DNA of 64,000 nucleotides, taken from the NCBI GenBank assembly GCA_963753185.1, contig CAVWBO010000007.1, positions 124,001 to 188,000 of the forward strand. The letters are read 5' to 3'. Both the position numbers and the translations under genes were made by a program. Position 1 is the first letter of the stretch; each line of letters opens with the position of its first letter. This document shows positions 36,273 through 44,072 of this stretch, piece by piece. The notes below the pieces were generated by a model. That model was not told the origin of the DNA, searched no databases, and saw only the letters and a list, made by a program, of their open reading frames with translations. The DNA comes from SZUA-442 sp963753185 (GTDB lineage: Bacteria; Actinomycetota; Acidimicrobiia; Spongiisociales; UBA5794).

Positions 36273-37115
36273 GTGCGACGGACCGCATCCGCTCTGGCGT
36301 AGTCGTGACCGTGCTGCTCTCGACCTTCGCCGTCGGAGCTGCCAAGCGCAGGGACAGTGTTGCGTCTCGAGTCCGATCTCGAGGGACACGCATGGTCTGC
36401 ATCGTTGATGGCGAGATCGTGGATCCGGGGCGTCCGGGAGGGCCGGTGGGTGGGGACGATCCTGGGAGGCGGTACGTCTACACCGATGTGGATCCCGTCA
36501 TCGGGGACTGCCACTACTGGTCGGATGTGCCGGGCGGCCTCGATGCGTGGGACCCGGCGAACGACCCGGCGGTCATCGCCGTCGTCACGACGTTGCCGTT
36601 GTGTCCAGTCGTGCCGGGCGTGGAGCCTGAGACTCGGGCGTGGGAGATCTTCAGGTCATGGGACCTCGATCCGCCGGATCCGTCGGTCACGCCCGAGGTC
36701 GCCGGCATCACGGGACTCGCCACCCAGGTGGCGGCGGTACCGGCCCCGACGATCGTGGCTGACGAAGTGCTCCCGGACGGCCGGCTGCTGGAGGTGCGAG
36801 CCCGCATCCTCAGCCTCGACGTCACGTGGGGAGATGGCACGACGTCGAGCCATGATCCGTCCGAGGCGACAGGCCATCCAGACGGCTCCGTCACCCACAT
36901 CTACCGGCTGAAGACCTGCACAGAGCAGTACCGAGCCGAGCATCCGTCTGGCTCTCTGTGCCACCCATCGGCATCCGCGTACACGATCACGGTCGACAAC
37001 GTGTGGGTGGGCGAGTACCGGGTGGGAGGGATATGGATCCCACTGGGAACGCTGTCACGATCGAACCACGCTCCTCTACCAGGTCGAAGAGGTACGCGGC
37101 ATCCCTGCTCCCTGA
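36273..37115 (+). pseudogene. Decayed exported protein with PKD-like segment
   Basis: GAGAGGGGG precedes a GTG at 36273 reading VRRTASALA before a TAG at 36300; one added G would continue into VVVTVLLSTFAVGAA, completing a signal peptide. The main frame then runs with CHYWSDVPGGLDAWDPAND and a PKD-like VTWGDGTTSS. Near 37060-37070 the sense appears to move again, to a frame ending TLLYQVEEVRGIPAP with TGA at 37113-37115. Two shifts are needed for an intact protein. No family name can be given with certainty. Confidence 0.55.
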
Positions 37116-37261
37116 GTGGCGGGCGAAGCCGCCCTTGACGAGTCCCAGAGGCCCGGGAGTCGCTGCACCCCAACCGCATGCCACGTGTGGTGTTTGAGAC
37201 TTGGTGGGATCCACCGAGCCATCGTCGGTCGAAGGACCGGGAAGGGTCCATAATCAACTCG

Positions 37262-37696
37262 ATGTCGTCGGTTCATCCAGCACGTCACTTGCTCAAGGCC
37301 AAGGATCTCGCGGACTCTCGCTATGCGGGTCCCCTCACCGTGAGAGACATGGCGAGGGAGGCAGGTTTGTCTTCCGCCTACTTCAGCCGTGAGTTCAAGA
37401 AGACGTTTGGCCAGGCACCGCACCAATATCTCATGACGAGACGTCTGGAACGTGCCGCGGCCCTGCTGCGCACGACGGACTGGTCGGTGGCCCGCATCTG
37501 CACGGAAGTGGGCCTGGAGGGTGTGGGATCGTTCACCACGAGCTTCGGACGGAACTACGGTAAGAGCCCAACTCGGTACCGGGACGACTTCCCCCCGGCT
37601 GCCGACTGGGCATTGGTCCCAGCGTGCATCGTGCATTCCTACGGCCGGCCCCAACACCGCACGTTTCGAGAAGACAGCTCGGCAGAGGATCCGTAG
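37262..37696 (+). CDS. AraC-family regulator consisting of the DNA-binding domain only
   Basis: 144 residues starting MSSVHPARHLLKAKDLADSR. Two helix-turn-helix motifs are visible: MAREAGLSSAYFSREFKKTF (about 38-57) and ARICTEVGLEGVGSFTTSF (about 83-101), ending in the family YGKSPTRYR. There is no N-terminal ligand domain. It lies 34 nt upstream of a VOC gene in the same direction, a pairing common where the regulator controls its VOC neighbour (inference). Confidence 0.87.
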   Translation: MSSVHPARHLLKAKDLADSRYAGPLTVRDMAREAGLSSAYFSREFKKTFGQAPHQYLMTRRLERAAALLRTTDWSVARICTEVGLEGVGSFTTSFGRNYGKSPTRYRDDFPPAADWALVPACIVHSYGRPQHRTFREDSSAEDP

Positions 37697-37730
37697 GTTC
37701 ATCACTGGTCACGAGACAGGAGGTCGAATT

Positions 37731-38159
37731 GTGATCAAACTCGATAGCACCCAGCTGTGGGTCAACGACCAAGACGAGGCTCTTGCCTTCTGGACCGACA
37801 AGGTCGGGATGGAGGTTCGCTCCGACGTCACCGTCCCCGAGATGGGGAACTTCCGCTGGCTCACAGTGGGCCCTCCGGGCCAGCCCGGCGTTTCCATCGT
37901 GCTCATGCCCGTTCTGGGACCACCGCTCATGGACGACGCCACCGCAGATCAGCTGCGTGAGTTGATGGGCAAGGGGTTCGCTGGCACCATCTTCCTGACC
38001 ACCGGGGACGTCCGGCGGTCATACGAAGAACTGAAGGCGCGCGGCGTCGAGTTCGTGGAAGCCCCCGAAGAGAGGCCCTATGGCATCGACTCGTCATTCC
38101 GCGACCCATCGGGGAACCAGATCCGGCTGACGCAGGTGAAGGAGTACGTTCCCAGCTGA
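37731..38159 (+). CDS. VOC-family protein
   Basis: 142 residues from a GTG with AGGAGGTC upstream. One full VOC unit: LWVNDQDEALAFWTDKVGME (N-terminal half) and TTGDVRRSYEELKARGVEF followed by FRDPSGNQIRL with the metal-ligand region. It resembles glyoxalase/extradiol dioxygenase proteins of the AraC-VOC pairs. Reaction unknown. Confidence 0.85.
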   Translation: MIKLDSTQLWVNDQDEALAFWTDKVGMEVRSDVTVPEMGNFRWLTVGPPGQPGVSIVLMPVLGPPLMDDATADQLRELMGKGFAGTIFLTTGDVRRSYEELKARGVEFVEAPEERPYGIDSSFRDPSGNQIRLTQVKEYVPS

Positions 38160-38174
38160 CGGGTCAGTACCCGT

Positions 38175-38227
38175 CGCCGATGCCAACGTCATTGGAGGCG
38201 TTCTCCTCGCTGACGTTGGCATCGGCG
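38175..38227. terminator. 17-bp perfect inverted repeat, possible terminator
   Basis: Arms 38175-38191 and 38211-38227 (CGCCGATGCCAACGTCA and its complement) enclose a 19-nt loop. It begins 15 nt after the VOC gene stop. No T-run follows. The rest of the 38160-38427 gap holds nothing I can identify. Confidence 0.45.
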
Positions 38228-38427
38228 TCTACCACGAAGCACACTCCGATGGAGCCTTGACCGGTCGCTCTCCCGGGGTCGGCTGGCCGGGGTGAACGCC
38301 TCGCCGCCGACTCGACCCATCAGACCCTCAGAGCACCAGAATCACCAAGGGCGACGCCGATCCAGACGAGGTGAACCGCCTGAGAGCCACTGGGCGCATC
38401 GCCACACGCCTCGTGTAGCGTGGCGCC

Positions 38428-40740
38428 ATGGCGTTCTACCTCGGCGGTCCCATCGCCCCCGACGGATCACGAATCACGGACGAACTCACCGAGTACGACC
38501 CCTCCGATCTGACGACCCACGGCGTCATCATCGGTATGACGGGGTCAGGCAAGACCGGTCTCGGTGTCATCTTCCTCGAAGAGGCGCTGCGATCGGGCAT
38601 CCCTGCCCTGATCATCGACCCGAAGGGGGACATGACGAACCTGCTGCTCACGTTCCCTTCGCTCGCGCCCGAGGACTTCCGTCCGTGGATCGACGAGGGT
38701 GCCGCGGCAAGGGACGGACGCTCACCCGATGAAGAGGCGAGCGCGGAGGCGGAGAAGTGGAGAAGCGGACTCGCCTCATGGAACCTCTCAGGCACCGACA
38801 TCGGCGATCTGAGAGAGCTCGTCGACATGACCATCTACACGCCGGGGAGCCGGGCGGGAGTCCCACTCAACGTCATCGGCGACCTCACCGCTCCGTCGCT
38901 GTCCTGGGACACCGAAGCCGAGACCCTCCGAGACGGCATCGGGGGCTATGTGTCCGGCCTGTTGGGTCTCATCGACGTCGATGCCGACCCGATGTCTTCA
39001 CGCGAGCACATCCTGATCTCCAACCTGATCGAGCACAACTGGCGAGCGAACGTGGATCTGACACTCGAGGGACTCATCGGGCAGATCATCACACCTCCGA
39101 TCCGCAAGCTCGGCGTCTTCGAGGTCGACACCTTCTTCCCGGAGAAGGACCGTACGGCCCTCGCGATGCGACTCAACGGCCTGCTCGCGTCTCCTTCGTT
39201 CCGGACGTGGATGGAGGGTGCCCCGCTCGACATCGAAGCCCTCCTGTGGGAGGAGGGAAGGCCGCGGGCCGCAGTCATCTACCTCGCGCACCTTTCGGAC
39301 TCGGAACGCCAGTTCATCGTGACGGCACTCTTGTCGGGTCTGATCACGTGGATGCGGTCCCAGCCGGGGTCGAGCGAGCTTCGCGCCCTCGCCTACATGG
39401 ACGAGGTGTTCGGCTTCGTTCCCCCGACCGCAGAGCCGCCGGCGAAGAAGCCGATCCTGACCTTGCTGAAACAGGCGCGTGCCTTCGGTGTGGGACTGAT
39501 CCTCTCGACGCAGAACCCCGTGGACCTCGACTACAAGGCCATGTCGAACGCAGGGACATGGTGCATCGGCCGACTTCAGACCGAGAGGGACAAGGCCCGA
39601 GTCCTCGAGGCGGTATCGAACGCGTCAGGGGACATCGACGTCGCAGGGATCGATCGGCAGATCAGTGGGCTCGGCAAGCGTTCGTTCGTGCTCCACAACA
39701 CGAGGAAGGCGTCGCCACAGCTGTTCACGACACGATGGGCGATGTCCTACCTCCGCGGGCCCATGACTCGCGAAGAGGTCACGTCGCTGACCGCGCCAGC
39801 AGACCGCCCACCCCCGCCGGTCGAGTCAACCCCGAAGGGACACGCCCCTGAGGTGCCAGCGACGTCCGGCTCGCCGCAGGTCGCGAGCGGGATCGAGGCG
39901 GTCGTCCTTCACCCCGCTGCGCCATGGGCGGCGGCCGTTGGGTACTCGGCGAACGGCGACCGGTACGAGGCTGGTATCGCTGTTTCCGTGTCGGTTCGGT
40001 TCGACGAGCCAAGGCTCGATCTCGACCACGTCGAGACCTGGGAGGCGGTCGTGCCGAATGCGACGAAGGAACCGGGCCCATCCGACCTCGTCGAGGTCGA
40101 TCACGACGAGAGGGATTTCCTGCCCGTCGACGACGCGCTCCCGTTCGTTGCGCCAGAGGGCGCCATCTCGCAGACGTCGTACTTCGAGAGGCTCGAGCGG
40201 ATGATCCGGACACACCTCGATCGAGCGGGCGAGCTGGAGGTGTTCAGGCATCGCAAGCTCGACATGGTGTCGCGCCCTGGCGAGGATCTGGATGCGTTCA
40301 CCGAGCGGGTACGTGCTGGCGCATCAGATGCGGCGGACGCCGAGATGGCCGAGAAGCGGATGACCTTCGAGGCGCGCATCCGAAAGGCCACACGGGACTA
40401 TGAGGAAGCGGTGCGAACGGCGGACTCGGCGTCGGCAGCCCTGGACGCTTCACGCGGTGAGGCCATTCTCGGTGCAGGCCTCGACCTGCTCATGGGTCGC
40501 AAGCCGCGACTGTCGGGTTCATCGGCGAGGACGACCGAGGACCGCCTGCGACGTGCCGAGGACAAGGTCGAGTCGAAGCGAGCCGCATACGAGGCGCTTG
40601 GCATCGACCTCGAGGACAGCCTGAGGACGATCGATGAGAAGTGGTCTGGCCTCGTCGATGACATCGAACCGGTCGTCGTCGGGCTCGAATCTGACGACAT
40701 CGAGGTGACCGAGGTGCGGGTCGTGTGGATCCGCCGCTGA
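38428..40740 (+). CDS. HerA/DUF853-like ATPase
   Basis: 770 residues. P-loop GMTGSGKTGLG (about 36-46), IIDPKGDMTNLL (about 63-74), Walker B ALAYMDEVFGFVP (about 325-337), then KQARAFGVGLILSTQNPVDLDY, the arginine/sensor region of HerA/FtsK-like ATPases and DUF853 proteins. The C-terminal third is long, charged and coiled (about 590-740). Such proteins are ring ATPases that pump DNA or unknown substrates; no nuclease partner (NurA) is adjacent. Confidence 0.8.
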   Translation: MAFYLGGPIAPDGSRITDELTEYDPSDLTTHGVIIGMTGSGKTGLGVIFLEEALRSGIPALIIDPKGDMTNLLLTFPSLAPEDFRPWIDEGAAARDGRSPDEEASAEAEKWRSGLASWNLSGTDIGDLRELVDMTIYTPGSRAGVPLNVIGDLTAPSLSWDTEAETLRDGIGGYVSGLLGLIDVDADPMSSREHILISNLIEHNWRANVDLTLEGLIGQIITPPIRKLGVFEVDTFFPEKDRTALAMRLNGLLASPSFRTWMEGAPLDIEALLWEEGRPRAAVIYLAHLSDSERQFIVTALLSGLITWMRSQPGSSELRALAYMDEVFGFVPPTAEPPAKKPILTLLKQARAFGVGLILSTQNPVDLDYKAMSNAGTWCIGRLQTERDKARVLEAVSNASGDIDVAGIDRQISGLGKRSFVLHNTRKASPQLFTTRWAMSYLRGPMTREEVTSLTAPADRPPPPVESTPKGHAPEVPATSGSPQVASGIEAVVLHPAAPWAAAVGYSANGDRYEAGIAVSVSVRFDEPRLDLDHVETWEAVVPNATKEPGPSDLVEVDHDERDFLPVDDALPFVAPEGAISQTSYFERLERMIRTHLDRAGELEVFRHRKLDMVSRPGEDLDAFTERVRAGASDAADAEMAEKRMTFEARIRKATRDYEEAVRTADSASAALDASRGEAILGAGLDLLMGRKPRLSGSSARTTEDRLRRAEDKVESKRAAYEALGIDLEDSLRTIDEKWSGLVDDIEPVVVGLESDDIEVTEVRVVWIRR

Positions 40741-40803
40741 GCTCCGTCACGCATCGGTCTCGTGATCATCGCCACCCTGGGCCAACACAACAGGAGGACT
40801 GCC

Positions 40804-41157
40804 ATGCCCACAGACCGCAGAATCGACTACGTGGAGTTCGCTGCCGCCGACCTCGACGCCGCAGAGGCGTTCTACTCGGGGACCTTCGGCTGGGCGTTCA
40901 CGGACTACGGGCCCGAGTACCGTGCCTTCAACGATGGAGCCCTCGACGGTGGATTCAGGCGTGGGGGACCCAGCTCGCGCACGGCGAACGGCGGAGCCCT
41001 CGTGATCCTCTACGCCGATGACCTCGAGGCCACCAGGGCGCGGGTCGTCGAGCACGGAGGAACGATCCAGGAGGACATCTACGCCTTTCCCGGAGGCCGC
41101 AGGTTCCACTTCCTGGATTCCCACGGGAACGAGTTGGCGGTGTGGTCCGCGGCATAG
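40804..41157 (+). CDS. VOC-family protein
   Basis: 117 residues starting MPTDRRIDYVEFAAADLDAA, with AGGAGG 6 nt before the ATG. A single VOC domain with FYSGTFGWAFTDYG and FHFLDSHGNELAVWS. Resembles small lactoylglutathione-lyase-like proteins of unknown substrate. Confidence 0.85.
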   Translation: MPTDRRIDYVEFAAADLDAAEAFYSGTFGWAFTDYGPEYRAFNDGALDGGFRRGGPSSRTANGGALVILYADDLEATRARVVEHGGTIQEDIYAFPGGRRFHFLDSHGNELAVWSAA

Positions 41158-41211
41158 GAGCCACAGCCGTGATCGGTCGACACGACCGGGTGGGTGGCCA
41201 CCGTGCGCGAA

Positions 41212-41580
41212 TCAGGCGTCGATGAGCGCCCAGAGAACGTCGCGGATGTCGACGATGCCGAGGAGTTCGCCGGCGTCGACCACAGGGAGATGCCGATATC
41301 CGGTCTCCAGCATCCACGCGGCGGCGTCAGAGACCGAGACCTCAGGGCCGATGGTGTCCGGCGCTTCTGTCATGATCTCGACGACGGGCGTGTCGGCGAC
41401 GGAACCTGCCGCGAGCGCCCTGGCGAGGTCCCTGTCCGTGCAGATGCCAACGAGGCCGGAGCTGTCAACGACGGCGACAGCACCCACCTCACGGTCGATC
41501 ATCACCCGAACCACGTCCGACGCTGCGGTCTCCGGCCCGACGATGTCAGCGCTCGCCCCGACCAAGGCCTGAACCCTCAT
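41212..41580 (-). CDS. CBS-domain-pair protein
   Basis: 122 residues consisting only of two CBS units (about 1-58, ending LVGICTDRDLARAL, and 65-122, ending LLGIVDIRDVLWAL). Stand-alone CBS pairs bind adenosine nucleotides or S-adenosylmethionine and regulate partners in trans. GGAGGTGAGC precedes the ATG. Confidence 0.88.
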   Translation of the reverse strand: MRVQALVGASADIVGPETAASDVVRVMIDREVGAVAVVDSSGLVGICTDRDLARALAAGSVADTPVVEIMTEAPDTIGPEVSVSDAAAWMLETGYRHLPVVDAGELLGIVDIRDVLWALIDA

Positions 41581-41658
41581 CGCTCACCTCCACAGCCCAC
41601 GCTACCCGCGTCCATCGGTGGTCGCGTCGACATCGTCCCACCGGGCAGACCGCTACGT

Positions 41659-42708
41659 CTAGATCAGATCCTGTTCGCGGATGCCGAAGCTCGGGTGGCG
41701 AAGCCTGCACAGCGCGAGCTTCTCGAGCTGCCGGATGCGCTCACGGGTGAGGTTGAACTCCTCGCCGATCTCCTCGAGCGTGCGCGGGATGCCGTCGTAG
41801 AAGCCGTAGCGCAGCGCCAGGATGCGGCCCTCCCTCGTCGGGAGACGTTCGATGGACTTCCGCAACGAGTTTGCGATGTCGAGCTCCTCGGTGACTCGCA
41901 CCGGATCGACCGCGTCCTCGTCCTCGATGAAGTCCCCGAGCTGGGCGCCATCCTCACCGATGGGTTGTTCGAGCGACACGGTATCCGCGACGGCGAGCGC
42001 CAGCTCGACCTTGGACACCTCGACACCCGCCTCCTCGGCGATCTCGTCCGGCTTCGGGTCCCTGCCGAGCTCCGCCTTGAGGGAGGCCTGGGCCGCTCGC
42101 ACCGCGGCGAGGGTGTCGTGGAGGTGTACGGGGATCCGAACGGTACGTGACTTGTCCGCGATGGCCCTGGTGATCGCCTGGCGGATCCACCACGTCGCAT
42201 AGGTCGAGAACTTGAAACCCTTGCGCCAGTCGAATTTCTCCACGGCGCGGATGAGGCCGAGGTTGCCCTCCTGGATGAGGTCGAGGAAGTCGATGCCGGA
42301 GGTGTTGGCGTATCGGCGTGCGTTTGCCACGACGAGCCTGAGGTTCGCGGTGAGGAATGCGTCCTTCGCCTCGCTGCCACGCCTGACCTGGCGCTTGAGC
42401 TGGATCTCCTCGGCCTTGGTGGAGAAGGCTCCCGCTGCGAGGCGCTCTGCTGCCGTCTGGCCAGCTTCGATCTTCTGCGCGTAGTCGACCTCGTTCTCGG
42501 CCGTGAGCAGTTCGTACTCGCCGATCGAGGTCAGGTACTGCGAGACGAGGTCCGTCGTCAGCCGTCCACGATCATCGGTGAGCTTCGATCGGTCCCGATC
42601 CTTGATGGATCGATGAAGGGTGTCCCTGTCCATCCGCTCTTTTGCTTCTTCGCGTTCACGGGCCGCCATGTCCGTGATCGCCTTCCGCGGCTTGGACTCC
42701 GTCGTCAT
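41659..42708 (-). CDS. RpoD-type (group 1/2) sigma factor
   Basis: 349 residues starting MTTESKPRKA after GGAGGAAGCTGG. Region 1.2 (DLVSQYLTSIGEYELLTAEN), region 2 (NLRLVVANARRYANTSGIDF, then WRKGFKFSTYATWWIRQAI), region 3, and region 4 (LEEIGEEFNLTRERIRQLEK) are all present. Region 1.1 is short, so this may be an HrdB/SigB-type paralog rather than the sole housekeeping factor. Divergent from the first Rrf2 gene. Confidence 0.9.
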   Translation of the reverse strand: MTTESKPRKAITDMAAREREEAKERMDRDTLHRSIKDRDRSKLTDDRGRLTTDLVSQYLTSIGEYELLTAENEVDYAQKIEAGQTAAERLAAGAFSTKAEEIQLKRQVRRGSEAKDAFLTANLRLVVANARRYANTSGIDFLDLIQEGNLGLIRAVEKFDWRKGFKFSTYATWWIRQAITRAIADKSRTVRIPVHLHDTLAAVRAAQASLKAELGRDPKPDEIAEEAGVEVSKVELALAVADTVSLEQPIGEDGAQLGDFIEDEDAVDPVRVTEELDIANSLRKSIERLPTREGRILALRYGFYDGIPRTLEEIGEEFNLTRERIRQLEKLALCRLRHPSFGIREQDLI

Positions 42709-43023
42709 CCAGCTTCCTCCACCTTGTCGCCGGTCGATCGCCACATCGCGACGGAACGAGGCCTGTCAAGGGGTTCGGCTCGAACGCTGCGATGCGTGCC
42801 CCTCAATATCACACAGCCCGTCACGTTTGTGAACCCACTTTCTCCGCTGGAAAGGTATGCAGCGCTCGTCGCTACCCCCAGCACACGACTTCTGCTGTTC
42901 TGGCGTGGCTCTCGGCTCATGCATTCCATCCCCCACAGGAGACCGGGCGGAATCATCACGATTGACCTTCTCCGTCCCTCGACGATCGGGTTGAGCGCCC
43001 GCTCCGGCGTGCGGAAATGTGTG

Positions 43024-43052
43024 ATGACAATGCACCGTGGATTCGCTACAAT
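43024..43052 (+). promoter_or_regulatory. Predicted promoter of the first Rrf2 gene
   Basis: ATGACA (43024-43029) and TACAAT (43047-43052) with exactly 17 nt between them resemble a sigma-70 promoter. Transcription would begin about 43059, leaving a short leader with TTAGGA as ribosome site. The leader ATTACATAGTCAACAACTTA resembles those of the other two Rrf2 genes. The rest of the 42709-43080 gap shows nothing else clear. Confidence 0.55.
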
Positions 43053-43080
43053 TACATAGTCAACAACTTAGGATCTAGCC

Positions 43081-43491
43081 ATGCGACTGGAACTGACGAA
43101 GAAGACGGATCTCGCGTTCCAAGCCCTCGAGGCGATCGCCGCGTTCGGCGGCGACAGGGTCGGAGGCGCTGAGCTCGCGGAGCTGCTCGACGTATCCCCC
43201 CAGTACCTCCCCCACGTCATGGCACCCCTCACGAGGTCCGGCTGGGTCGCCTCCGTTTCCGGCCCCCACGGCGGCTATGTCCTGGCCTACAGCCTCGAGA
43301 ACATCTCCCTCCTCGATCTCATCGAGGCCGTCGAGGGACCTCTCGACGAGACCCGCTGCCTCCACCTCGGCCCCATCCACCAGGGAGGGCACAGCTGCGC
43401 GCTCCACGGACCGTGGACCAAGGCTCGCGAAGCGCTCATCGCCGAACTCAGGGCCACCCGGCTCACCGACATGCTCAAGGTCGGCACCTGA
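43081..43491 (+). CDS. Rrf2-family regulator 1 of the nos island
   Basis: 136 residues. Winged helix with LAELLDVSPQYLPHVMAPLT recognition region and GPHGGYVLA wing. The cluster loop has Cys93 and Cys106 plus His109 (CALHGPW); the middle Cys of the IscR/NsrR triad is His100. It may bind an Fe-S cluster with altered ligands or act without one. NsrR-type Rrf2 proteins sense NO and control denitrification; the position upstream of nosZ suggests such a role. Confidence 0.87.
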   Translation: MRLELTKKTDLAFQALEAIAAFGGDRVGGAELAELLDVSPQYLPHVMAPLTRSGWVASVSGPHGGYVLAYSLENISLLDLIEAVEGPLDETRCLHLGPIHQGGHSCALHGPWTKAREALIAELRATRLTDMLKVGT

Positions 43492-43574
43492 GACACGAGG
43501 CCCGGTAGGCCGCAACACCCTGGTGATTCCGCGCCCGCACCATTCGTCGGGGTCCCAACTCCACCCTGCTGGAT

Positions 43575-43587
43575 TTGCCACTGGCAA
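43575..43587. promoter_or_regulatory. Dyad TTGCCA-C-TGGCAA upstream of the second Rrf2 gene
   Basis: A perfect 6-bp inverted repeat with a 1-nt centre, 17 nt upstream of a TACTAT -10-like hexamer (43605-43610). A partial copy (CCACTGGCAATAG) occurs about 44020-44035, just before nosZ. It could be an operator for the Rrf2 proteins or for a Crp/Fnr-type factor, but it does not match the canonical Fnr box. Confidence 0.4.
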
Positions 43588-43604
43588 TCGTGAGCACTCA
43601 TTGC

Positions 43605-43643
43605 TACTATTACGGAGTCAGATAGTTAGGAACTCGGGATCAC
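43605..43643 (+). promoter_or_regulatory. Promoter -10 and leader of the second Rrf2 gene
   Basis: TACTAT (43605-43610) is followed by ATTACGGAGTCAGATAGTTA and GGA before the ATG at 43644. The leader matches that of the first Rrf2 gene at most positions (ATTAC..AGTCA......TTAGGA). No clean -35 is seen. Confidence 0.4.
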
Positions 43644-44072
43644 ATGAGGCTCGAACTCGATCAACGCACCGAACTCGCTGCCCAGGCCCTCATGGTGTTG
43701 GATGTCGACGACCCCAGCTTCCAGCCGGGTACCCGTATCGCCGACCGACTCGACATCAGCCTCGACTACCTGACGAAGATCCTCGCCCCGCTCATACGTG
43801 AGGGGTGGATCGCTTCGGCACCGGGCCGGGGCGGGGGCTATCGGCTGACGAAGAGCCTCGACGATCTCTGCGTCCTCGATCTCATCGAAGCGGTCGAGGG
43901 GCGGGTCGACAGGAATCAGTGCATGCACGGGGACTCCCGGAACCCGCCCACAGATCTGTGCAGATTGCACGATCCGTGGGTACGGGCCCGGGAGTCCCTG
44001 TTACGAGAACTGGAAGAGACACCACTGGCAATAGCGCGTCTCTCCAGCCCACGAAGGGAGAGTAGGCAATGA
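43644..44072 (+). CDS. Rrf2-family regulator 2, translationally coupled to nosZ
   Basis: 142 residues. Winged helix (ADRLDISLDYLTKILAPLI; GRGGGYRLTK). Cys93 and Cys106 are present, with His109; position 100 is Asn, and an extra Cys76 lies in the preceding helix. The stop (44070-44072) overlaps the nosZ ATG, so the regulator and the reductase are made from one message and expression is probably self-regulated. Confidence 0.87.
   Translation: MRLELDQRTELAAQALMVLDVDDPSFQPGTRIADRLDISLDYLTKILAPLIREGWIASAPGRGGGYRLTKSLDDLCVLDLIEAVEGRVDRNQCMHGDSRNPPTDLCRLHDPWVRARESLLRELEETPLAIARLSSPRRESRQ

Noticed and set aside
35752..37115. Possible selenocysteine readthrough at stops inside the decayed genes
   Set aside because: The gene fragments change frame rather than continue across the stop, and the stop at 36300 is TAG, not TGA.
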